Shown here: piece after piece, positions 7,681 through 14,741 of the stretch
How positions within the stretch are numbered: the first letter of the stretch is position 1
Layout: every line of letters begins with the position of its first letter
NCBI RefSeq assembly: GCF_050633425.1
Contig: NZ_JBOEGM010000012.1
Coordinates: forward strand, 124,001-188,000
Source: Pelagimonas sp050633425
GTDB taxonomy: Bacteria; Pseudomonadota; Alphaproteobacteria; Rhodobacterales; Rhodobacteraceae
Length of the DNA: 64,000 nucleotides
Reading direction: 5' to 3'
Made by a program: the position numbers and the translations under genes
Notes under the pieces: model-generated
The model's input: only the letters and a program-made list of their open reading frames with translations
What the model was told of the DNA's origin: nothing
Database searches by the model: none

Positions 7681-8643
7681 ATGGCCAGACCCAAGATTGC
7701 CCTTATCGGCGCAGGTCAAATCGGTGGCACCCTTGCCCACCTTGCTGCAATGAAAGAACTGGGCGACGTCGTTTTGTTCGACATCGCCGAAGGCACGCCT
7801 GAGGGCAAAGCGCTCGACATCGCCGAATCTGGCCCGTCCGAAGGCTTTGACGCCAGCCTGAAAGGCACCCAGGACTATGCCGATATCGCAGGCGCAGACG
7901 TCTGCATCGTCACCGCCGGTGTTCCACGCAAGCCCGGCATGAGCCGCGATGACCTTTTGGGGATCAACCTCAAGGTTATGAAATCCGTTGGCGAAGGCAT
8001 CCGCGACAACTGCCCCGATGCCTTTGTGATCTGCATCACCAACCCGCTGGATGCCATGGTTTGGGCGCTGCGCGAATTCTCGGGCCTGCCCCACGCCAAA
8101 GTCTGCGGCATGGCCGGTGTTCTGGACAGCGCACGCTTCCGTCACTTCCTCGCCGAAGAATTCAACGTGTCGATGAAAGACGTCACCGCGTTTGTTCTTG
8201 GCGGCCACGGCGACACCATGGTTCCTTCGGTGCGTTACTCAACCGTTGGCGGCATTCCTCTGCCTGATCTGGTCGACATGGGCTGGACCACGCAAGACAA
8301 AATGGACGCAATCGTTCAGCGCACCCGTGACGGTGGCGCAGAAATCGTTGGCCTTCTGAAGACCGGTTCGGCCTTCTACGCGCCTGCGACCTCGGCGATT
8401 GAAATGGCCGAAGCCTATCTCAAAGACCAAAAGCGCGTTCTGCCTTGTGCCGCCTATTGTGACGGCGACCTTGGCCTGGACGGCATGTATGTTGGCGTTC
8501 CAACCGTGATCGGTGCCGGTGGTGTTGAGCGTATCGTCAACATCAAGCTCAACAAAGAAGAGCAAGCGATGTTCGACACATCGGTCAAAGCTGTTCAAGG
8601 TCTGGTCGAAGCCTGCAAAGGCATCGACAACTCGCTGGCATAA
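7681..8643 (+). CDS. mdh: Malate dehydrogenase
   Basis: A protein of 320 residues of the LDH-like malate dehydrogenase group, oxidising malate to oxaloacetate with NAD. It shows GAGQIGGTLAHLAA (nucleotide-binding loop), SRDDLLGINLKVM, ITNPLDAMVW (substrate loop) and the catalytic-histidine motif VLGGHGDTMVPS. GGAG lies 6 bases before the ATG. It is the first TCA gene of the block but has its own strong terminator, so it is probably a separate transcript from sucC onward. TTATCGCTAA at 7546-7555 upstream resembles a LacI-type half-palindrome and recurs weakly before sucC (AGCGCTAA). Confidence 0.97.
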   Translation: MARPKIALIGAGQIGGTLAHLAAMKELGDVVLFDIAEGTPEGKALDIAESGPSEGFDASLKGTQDYADIAGADVCIVTAGVPRKPGMSRDDLLGINLKVMKSVGEGIRDNCPDAFVICITNPLDAMVWALREFSGLPHAKVCGMAGVLDSARFRHFLAEEFNVSMKDVTAFVLGGHGDTMVPSVRYSTVGGIPLPDLVDMGWTTQDKMDAIVQRTRDGGAEIVGLLKTGSAFYAPATSAIEMAEAYLKDQKRVLPCAAYCDGDLGLDGMYVGVPTVIGAGGVERIVNIKLNKEEQAMFDTSVKAVQGLVEACKGIDNSLA

Positions 8644-8667
8644 GCCACAGAAACAGCAAACGAACAC

Positions 8668-8700
8668 GGGGCGTGCCATCATCGGCGCGCCCCTTTTTTT
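8668..8700 (+). terminator. Intrinsic terminator of mdh
   Basis: A 10-bp stem (8668-8677 with 8684-8693, one G-U pair), a six-base loop, and a run of T from 8694. It ends the mdh transcript 25 bases after the stop. Confidence 0.92.
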
Positions 8701-8785
8701 GTGGCGGACACTCTTGTCAGGTTGTTTATTCTACACACGGCACAATCTTTTACGAACAATGTTCATTTTCTGTAGGGAGTTTTTG

Positions 8786-9835
8786 GTGTCCTCTTTCAAA
8801 ACTTTGGTTTTTTCTATTGGGCTAGCGGCCGGTGCGACCACCGCAATTGCCGAACATAGCCCCAGCCTAACCACCCGCATTTCGCAGCTTCAGACGGCAG
8901 GTGCCTCGCACGGGTTTGAGCTGGGGATGCTGCAAACGCTGCGGGCGGTCGAAACCGCTTTGCAGGCGCGCTACACCTATGGTTTTGGCCGCTCAATCCG
9001 CACCCTTCCGGTTTTTCGGCTTGGCCTTCCCGAACAAAACCCAACACCGGAACAGGCTTTGCCAAACACGCTGGCGAACATCACCAAGACACTTGTTGAT
9101 GACCTTGCAATAGCGCGGACGACATTGGAAAACGCCGACGCGCGGCCTTTTGACATGACAATCAATGAGCTTTGGCTCGACGTGAATGACAACGGACGAC
9201 ACGATCAGGGCGAAGGCGTTTTTGCATTGCTGGCCCCGGCGGTTTTGGGGCGCGGTGCGGATAGCATCCCGCAAGACGCGATCACCGTGCGTTTTGATGA
9301 GGCGGACGCAGAGTGGCTCTTGGCCTATACGCATCTTTTGTCCGGCGTCGGGAATGCCATATTGGCGTTTGATCCGAGCGATACCATTGCGGGGCTCGCA
9401 AAAGACCGGGCAGCGTTAGAAAATGCGCCTACGATTTCAGATTTCTATGATCCCGCAGTCGTGACAGCCGAGATCGGTACCCTTCAAGCCAAATTAAATG
9501 AGATTGAAGCGCAGCTTGCACCGTTGGAGGCACAAAGCACCACACTCAGCGACCAAATATCCGACTTGAGAAAGAAAATCCGGGCAAGCGAAAACCCAGA
9601 AGAAAAGGCAGACCTCAAACGCCAACAGGAAAGTTTTTCTGAAACCAAGTCGGAATTGTGGGAGCAAATTCGGCCTTTGCGCACATCTGGAAACATGCTG
9701 CGTCTCGAAATGAATTCGGCGCAAGCCAAGCTGGAGGACACGTCATCGGTGCGCTTTGACGCGTTTATCAGTGAGAACGAATGGGACGCGATCTATATCT
9801 TTCTGCACAGCCTGCGTCAGCAACCCGATGTGTAA
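8786..9835 (+). CDS. Secreted coiled-coil protein, N-terminal part of a gene split by a stop codon
   Basis: A reading frame of 349 residues from GTG 8786, chosen because AGGGAG lies 6 bases upstream and the start gives a clean signal peptide (cleaved near AIAEHS). It contains LWLDVNDNGRHDQGEGVF, a calcium-loop-like acidic segment near residue 130, then LLSGVGNAILAFDPSDT. A long coiled coil lies at about 230-315 (repeated E/K/Q heptads around LEAQSTTLSDQISDLRKKI). The frame stops at TAA 9833-9835 but continues in the same frame for 136 further residues, so it is probably the front part of one 490-codon gene. Function unknown. Confidence 0.7.
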   Translation: MSSFKTLVFSIGLAAGATTAIAEHSPSLTTRISQLQTAGASHGFELGMLQTLRAVETALQARYTYGFGRSIRTLPVFRLGLPEQNPTPEQALPNTLANITKTLVDDLAIARTTLENADARPFDMTINELWLDVNDNGRHDQGEGVFALLAPAVLGRGADSIPQDAITVRFDEADAEWLLAYTHLLSGVGNAILAFDPSDTIAGLAKDRAALENAPTISDFYDPAVVTAEIGTLQAKLNEIEAQLAPLEAQSTTLSDQISDLRKKIRASENPEEKADLKRQQESFSETKSELWEQIRPLRTSGNMLRLEMNSAQAKLEDTSSVRFDAFISENEWDAIYIFLHSLRQQPDV

Positions 9836-9847
9836 CGGGTTCACGCC

Positions 9848-10258
9848 GTGCGCGACCATTGGCGCGCGATGATTGCGCATAATACCAAGTTTTGGGAGGC
9901 TGTGGCGCAGGAAACCGATGATGACCGCGAATGGATTCCGAACCCCAAACAGACCTCGGCCTTAGGATTGACAGTCAGCGCCGAAACCGCGCGGGCGTGG
10001 CAACGTATTTTGGCGGATGCCGATGCGGTGATGAACGGGCAGCTTTTGGTCAACATGCCCAACCTACCGCGTGGGTTGAAACTCAATGTCGCAGCCTATT
10101 TTGATGATCCAGCTCCGTTGGATTTATTGGAATGGCTGCATGGGCGGGGCGCATATAAATATGCAGCAAGGGGCCCGGCGATCACCGATCAGAGCTGGCG
10201 CGCGTTTCAACGGTTGACGCAAGGGCGCGCAGGAAGTTTCGCGCTGTTTTTCAACTAA
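9848..10258 (+). pseudogene. C-terminal part of the same split secreted protein gene
   Basis: This is in exactly the same frame as the preceding gene and separated from its TAA only by the codons for Arg-Val-His-Ala. It runs 136 residues (RDHWRAMIAHNTKFWEAVAQ, DDREWIPNPKQTSALGL, RAWQRILADADAVMNG, ending AGSFALFFN). It has no signal peptide or good ribosome binding site of its own. I recall the two parts as contiguous in related Rhodobacteraceae proteins, so a single nonsense change is the simplest reading. Reinitiation at GTG 9848 or readthrough is possible. Confidence 0.6.
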
Positions 10259-10276
10259 ACAGCTAGTGCATTGACC

Positions 10277-11305
10277 TTAAACTTGATCTTCGATCAACTT
10301 GGCGAGTTTAGGATTGGCGGCGATCAAGTCGCGATCAAAGGGGGCCGGACTTAGGTCTGGCACCTCGCCCAACACATCGCGGATCACCGAACTGGGGTCA
10401 AATCGCTCTTCCAATAGCAACCCAAAGCCGCGCAGCCGATCAAGGCGCGCCGCATCAAATTCTTTCATCTCGGCGTGAAATTCCAAAATCGCTTGCGGAT
10501 CTTTGGCGATGTCACACATGATTTCGATCTGGGCGCGGCGATGGGCGGCGATGGAGAGTTCGGACGGGTCGTAATCGGCATAGCGCAGCAACTTCATCAG
10601 CCAATTGAGCGGCGTCAGCCCATCAAAATGCAAGAGCCGCGTCGACGCGGAGTTGTACCGCACCGCGCGGTTGCGGTCTTTACCACGGTAAGCCCAATGG
10701 ATGCCGATTTCGTAATCTTGCCCGCGCGGCACGGCGCATTTACCGGCGGAATGGCCAAGCATGCCATGCACAAGCAGTGGGAAATGATCGCCAAAGATGA
10801 TTGCATCGTTGTTTACCCCATCCTGACGGCGGTTAAGCCCCTTGGTTGACGTTCGAAACAGCCCCGAGAAGAACGTCTCCTGCGCCTCCCCCGCCACAAA
10901 AATCCGCTCGGCTGGTGAAATGGATAGCTCGCATCCAAGTTCCGCCACATAGGCCAGCTCTTGCCCCAAGGGGCGCGATTGCACGAGGAATTCATCCGCA
11001 TCCATATGGATCAACCAATCGCACTCACAACGTTTCAGCGCGTGGTTTGCATTCAGGGCCTGACGGCGTCGGATCGTCGCAGGCGCGCGTTTGATCGGCG
11101 CCACATCGCGCCAGTGCGCGGCATCACACCGGATCACCCGCAGGGCTGGCATCGCGTCTAGCTCAACCGCCAGCGGATCATCTGGATCGTCGAGATACAC
11201 ATGTATTTCCGACGCGCCGGTTCCCAAATGCCAAGCTAGGTTGGACAAAAGCAACGTGCGCGGCTCTTTGACGGTCATCACGATGCCCCATGTCAGCTCT
11301 TTCAT
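10277..11305 (-). CDS. Glycosyltransferase family 2-like protein
   Basis: A cytoplasmic protein of 342 residues. The start ATG 11305 is preceded by GGAGG, which decides it over an in-frame start nine codons upstream. The N-terminus WGIVMTVKEP with the following EIHVYLDDPDD, and the metal-binding acidic motif in WLIHMDADEFL (near residue 105), fit the Glyco_tranf_2_4 group. That group is often found as single genes in Roseobacters and is presumed to act on surface polysaccharides. The acceptor is unknown. It diverges from sucC, and one of three TGTGATCACA sites lies 19 bases upstream of its start. Confidence 0.8.
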   Translation of the reverse strand: MKELTWGIVMTVKEPRTLLLSNLAWHLGTGASEIHVYLDDPDDPLAVELDAMPALRVIRCDAAHWRDVAPIKRAPATIRRRQALNANHALKRCECDWLIHMDADEFLVQSRPLGQELAYVAELGCELSISPAERIFVAGEAQETFFSGLFRTSTKGLNRRQDGVNNDAIIFGDHFPLLVHGMLGHSAGKCAVPRGQDYEIGIHWAYRGKDRNRAVRYNSASTRLLHFDGLTPLNWLMKLLRYADYDPSELSIAAHRRAQIEIMCDIAKDPQAILEFHAEMKEFDAARLDRLRGFGLLLEERFDPSSVIRDVLGEVPDLSPAPFDRDLIAANPKLAKLIEDQV

Positions 11306-11323
11306 CTCGCCTCCTACGTGCCT

Positions 11324-11412
11324 TGTGATCACACGCTAGACGCGCGTTGATTCCCTGCCAAGCGCTAACACCAAATTAACTTGTGATCACAGTTCCAAAA
11401 TGTGTGATCACA
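11324..11412. promoter_or_regulatory. Three TGTGATCACA palindromes upstream of sucC
   Basis: Perfect copies lie at 11324-11333, 11382-11391 and 11403-11412. The second and third are exactly 21 bp apart, two helical turns. The array sits between the divergent glycosyltransferase gene and sucC, about 110 to 200 bases before the sucC start. A separate AGCGCTAA element at 11361-11368 lies between copies one and two. The binding factor is not known to me. Confidence 0.75.
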
Positions 11413-11523
11413 AATGTCGAAAACTGGCCCAAAAAACCGCCCTGCGGCAAATTTTCGTTTAACTCCTACTGCTAGACAAGCCTAAACCGGTTCAAACCGC
11501 AGCAAAACGGGGGATACCATCCC

Positions 11524-12717
11524 ATGAATATCCACGAGTATCAGGCCAAAGCGCTTTTGCGCAGCTACGGGGCGCCAGTCTCGGACGGCCGTGTTGTCCT
11601 AAAAGCCGACGAAGCCAAAACCGCCGCTGGCGAAATGGACGGCCCACTTTGGGTTGTCAAAGCGCAAATCCACGCAGGTGGTCGCGGCAAAGGGTCCTTC
11701 AAAGAAGCCGACGCTGGCGAAAAGGGCGGCGTTCGCCTTGCCTTCTCGGTCGAAGAAGCTGAGCAAGAAGCCAAGCGCATGCTGGGTCGCACTCTGGTCA
11801 CGCATCAGACTGGTCCCGCAGGCAAGCAGGTGAACCGGATTTATATCGAAGACGGTTCGGACATCGAACGTGAGCTGTACCTTGCTCTGCTCGTTGATCG
11901 TCAGACATCGCGCGTGTCGTTCGTTTGCTCGACCGAAGGCGGCATGGACATCGAAGAGGTTGCGGCAAGCACCCCTGAGAAAATCCTGTCCTTCTCGGTT
12001 GATCCGGCCACCGGTTATCAGGCGTTCCACGGCCGCCGCGTTGCCTTCTCTCTGGGCCTCAAGGGCGCTCAGGTTAAGGAATGCGTCAAGCTGATGGGCA
12101 TTCTCTACAAAGCCTTCATGGAAAAAGACATGGAGATGCTTGAGATCAACCCGCTGATCGTTATGGACAACGGCTCGCTCAAAGTGCTCGACGCCAAGGT
12201 TGGTTTTGACGGCAACGCGGTTTACCGCCACCCCGACATCGCCGAGTTGCGTGACGAAACCGAAGAAGACCCCAAAGAGCTTGAGGCGTCCAAGTACGAC
12301 CTGAACTACATCGCTCTGGACGGTGAAATCGGTTGTATGGTGAACGGCGCTGGTCTGGCGATGGCCACCATGGACATCATCAAACTCTACGGTGCTGAGC
12401 CTGCGAACTTCCTTGATGTTGGCGGCGGTGCCACCAAAGAGAAAGTCACCGAAGCGTTCAAGATCATCACCTCTGACCCACAGGTCAAAGGCATCTTGGT
12501 CAACATCTTTGGCGGCATCATGCGTTGTGATGTGATTGCTGAGGGCGTTGTGGCCGCGGTCAAAGAAGTCGGCCTGCAGGTTCCGCTTGTTGTGCGTCTC
12601 GAGGGCACCAATGTTGACGAAGGCAAAGCCATCATCAACGGCTCCGGCTTGAACGTCATCGCCGCCGACAACCTGTCGGACGGTGCCGAGAAGATCGTTA
12701 AGGCGGTTAAGGGCTAA
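11524..12717 (+). CDS. sucC: Succinyl-CoA synthetase (ADP-forming) beta subunit
   Basis: An ATP-grasp protein of 397 residues that with SucD converts succinyl-CoA and ADP to succinate and ATP. It begins MNIHEYQAKALLRSYGAPV; the nucleotide-binding segment is KAQIHAGGRGKGSF, the metal site is in EINPLIVMD, and the CoA-ligase domain has GGGATKEKV and LVNIFGGIMRCD. Full length and intact. It starts the suc operon, with a 218-base regulated upstream region, and is followed after 2 bases by a small lipoprotein gene rather than directly by sucD. Confidence 0.97.
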   Translation: MNIHEYQAKALLRSYGAPVSDGRVVLKADEAKTAAGEMDGPLWVVKAQIHAGGRGKGSFKEADAGEKGGVRLAFSVEEAEQEAKRMLGRTLVTHQTGPAGKQVNRIYIEDGSDIERELYLALLVDRQTSRVSFVCSTEGGMDIEEVAASTPEKILSFSVDPATGYQAFHGRRVAFSLGLKGAQVKECVKLMGILYKAFMEKDMEMLEINPLIVMDNGSLKVLDAKVGFDGNAVYRHPDIAELRDETEEDPKELEASKYDLNYIALDGEIGCMVNGAGLAMATMDIIKLYGAEPANFLDVGGGATKEKVTEAFKIITSDPQVKGILVNIFGGIMRCDVIAEGVVAAVKEVGLQVPLVVRLEGTNVDEGKAIINGSGLNVIAADNLSDGAEKIVKAVKG

Positions 12718-12719
12718 GG

Positions 12720-13307
12720 GTGATCGTGCAGATGCGTCTACATATTTCTTTGCTTTTAGCGGTTCTTTTGGCTGTTTCAGCCTGTGGGATTCCTCAAGTG
12801 GATTCGTCCACAATCAGCGGTTCCCCGGCCTCTGCCAAATACTTCACAAAAGCACAGAAGGCTGTGGAAATGTGCAGCCGTTTGCCAGATCGTGAAGCGG
12901 CAATCGCTGGTTTCAGATCCCTAGGATACAACACAAGTCATTGGGAATTTACGACCAGAAGTGGCAAAAAATCCACCTCTGGCATCTCCCTTCAGGAACA
13001 TGATGATCAATTGTTCATCTACCTTTCTGAGACTAGTTGTATTGTCGGGCTAAAAAACATGACGCCTCAGCAAAGCTACCAGCTTGCTCAACCGTGGGTC
13101 AGAAAGTACCGAGCCATTGCCAACGAAAAGTTGGGGCAAGGCCTGTCTGATCATGCGGTGCAAGCTTGGCAGACGAAACCCGCGAATGGCGTGCGAGTAC
13201 TGATTTCCGCTGGAAAAACATGGCATTGGGATAGCAACAGCATCCCCGAGACCTTTCGCAAATCACCAGGCGCATCCGTCCGGCTCATCTACCTTGACAA
13301 AAAGTAA
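12720..13307 (+). CDS. Hypothetical lipoprotein inserted between sucC and sucD
   Basis: A protein of 195 residues with a type II signal peptide: hydrophobic LLLAVLLAVSAC with the lipobox cysteine at about residue 22. GTG 12720 has AAGGG six bases upstream, inside the end of sucC; GTG 12726 and ATG 12732 are alternatives. The mature part has MCSRLPDREAAIAGFRSLGY, two further cysteines, and no domain I recognise. The gene looks richer in A/T than sucC and sucD. It is positioned for translation coupled to sucC and probably sits in the outer membrane or periplasm. Function unknown. Confidence 0.72.
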   Translation: MIVQMRLHISLLLAVLLAVSACGIPQVDSSTISGSPASAKYFTKAQKAVEMCSRLPDREAAIAGFRSLGYNTSHWEFTTRSGKKSTSGISLQEHDDQLFIYLSETSCIVGLKNMTPQQSYQLAQPWVRKYRAIANEKLGQGLSDHAVQAWQTKPANGVRVLISAGKTWHWDSNSIPETFRKSPGASVRLIYLDKK

Positions 13308-13361
13308 TCATCGAAAGCGTGACGACATTCTCGCCGCTGACAAAACATAGGAGACTGCCAC

Positions 13362-14243
13362 ATGGCAATCCTCGTAGACGAAAACACCAAAGTGATCTGT
13401 CAGGGCCTCACCGGCTCGCAGGGCACATTCCACTCTGAACAGGCCATCGCCTATGGCACCAAGATGGTCGGCGGCGTGACACCGGGCAAAGGCGGCAACT
13501 CCCATTTGGGTCTGCCGGTTTTTGATAGTGTGCACGAAGCCAAGCACGCGACCGAAGCCAATGCTTCTGTCATCTATGTGCCTCCTCCCTTCGCGGCGGA
13601 TTCGATCCTCGAAGCGATTGATGCCAACATGGAGCTGATCATCTGCATCACCGAAGGCATCCCGGTGCTCGACATGATGCGTGTGAAACGCGCGCTGGAA
13701 AATTCCTCCAGCCGTCTGATCGGCCCCAACTGCCCCGGCATCATCACGCCAGATGCGTGCAAAATCGGCATCATGCCCGGCCACATCCACAAACGCGGCA
13801 GCGTTGGTGTTGTGTCGCGCTCCGGCACCCTGACATATGAAGCGGTCAAGCAGACAGCTGATATCGGTCTGGGCCAGTCGACAGCTGTTGGCATTGGCGG
13901 CGACCCGATCAAAGGCACCGAGCATATCGACGTTTTGGACATGTTCCTTGATGACGACGAAACTCAGTCGATGATCATGATCGGTGAAATCGGTGGCTCC
14001 GCAGAAGAAGAAGCCGCTGAGTTCCTTGCCGAGCAGAAGAAAAAAGGCCGTTGGAAACCAACTGCTGGCTTTATCGCTGGTCGCACGGCCCCTCCCGGCC
14101 GCCGAATGGGCCACGCTGGCGCGATTGTTGCCGGTGGCAAAGGTGGCGCCGAGGACAAGATCGAAGCGATGAAATCCGCCGGTATCGTCGTTGCCGACAG
14201 CCCCGCCACACTTGGCGAAGCTGTTCTTAAGGCGATCGGTTAA
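13362..14243 (+). CDS. sucD: Succinyl-CoA synthetase (ADP-forming) alpha subunit
   Basis: A protein of 293 residues, partner of SucC. It begins MAILVDENTKVICQGLTGSQGTFH and has the CoA-binding PGKGGNSHLGLPVFD, GPNCPGIITP, the glycine-rich SRSGTLTYEA, and the phosphohistidine region GHAGAIVAGGKGG near residue 248. AGGAG lies 9 bases before ATG. It is separated from sucC by the inserted lipoprotein and followed by a GC-rich hairpin and a second small exported protein before sucA. Confidence 0.97.
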   Translation: MAILVDENTKVICQGLTGSQGTFHSEQAIAYGTKMVGGVTPGKGGNSHLGLPVFDSVHEAKHATEANASVIYVPPPFAADSILEAIDANMELIICITEGIPVLDMMRVKRALENSSSRLIGPNCPGIITPDACKIGIMPGHIHKRGSVGVVSRSGTLTYEAVKQTADIGLGQSTAVGIGGDPIKGTEHIDVLDMFLDDDETQSMIMIGEIGGSAEEEAAEFLAEQKKKGRWKPTAGFIAGRTAPPGRRMGHAGAIVAGGKGGAEDKIEAMKSAGIVVADSPATLGEAVLKAIG

Positions 14244-14256
14244 ATAAACTCTCCGT

Positions 14257-14286
14257 GGCGGGCCTTGTTTGGCCCGCCCGGGTTTT
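14257..14286 (+). terminator. Possible terminator or attenuating hairpin after sucD
   Basis: Perfect 8-bp stem GGCGGGCC (14257-14264) with GGCCCGCC (14271-14278) and a TTGTTT loop; TTTT follows after CGGG. The T-run is short and displaced, so partial termination between sucD and sucA is more likely than a full stop. Confidence 0.5.
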
Positions 14287-14367
14287 CCACTTTGGAAGCG
14301 TCTTGATAGGCATCTTGCAAGCAGATGTCTTTCACGAAGCTTCTTGAACGCACTGGTAGGTGACGGA

Positions 14368-14724
14368 ATGCGAAAATTGGAACTAGTGATCGCTGCCGCG
14401 TTGTTGGCAGGCTGTCCTCAAGTCAGCTTTGCTGAATCAGAGGTTGCTTTTGCATCTCAAGCCAGCCGTACTCGATTGGTGGTCGTTCTGAAGCCCACAA
14501 AGCCGACCAAAATTAAGTCCGTTACAATCCCTCAATACCTCGACACTTTCAAGCATCGCAAAACCTACTACTCGTTCCGCTGGAACAGCAAACAGATGAA
14601 GGAAGCTCAGCTTACGACTTTTGCTTCTGACGTCTGCAATGCCCAAAAGAAAACTCTTTCCCAACCGGACTGGAACCGAGGCGGGCCAATCCGAAACCAA
14701 AAAGCGGCCTTCACCTGCAACTAA
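14368..14724 (+). CDS. Small exported (lipo)protein inserted between sucD and sucA
   Basis: A protein of 118 residues from ATG 14368, with GGTGACGGA upstream. The N-terminus MRKLELVIAAALLAGC ends in a lipobox-like LAGC; cleavage at FAES by signal peptidase I is an alternative. The mature part is basic (SRTRLVVVLKPTKPTKIKS, KTYYSFRWNSKQMK) with two cysteines near the end. No known domain recognised. Base composition looks more A/T-rich than the surrounding suc genes. It ends 17 bases before the sucA start, so co-transcription with sucA is likely. Confidence 0.68.
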   Translation: MRKLELVIAAALLAGCPQVSFAESEVAFASQASRTRLVVVLKPTKPTKIKSVTIPQYLDTFKHRKTYYSFRWNSKQMKEAQLTTFASDVCNAQKKTLSQPDWNRGGPIRNQKAAFTCN

Positions 14725-14741
14725 AGGTCAGGAGATAAAAC

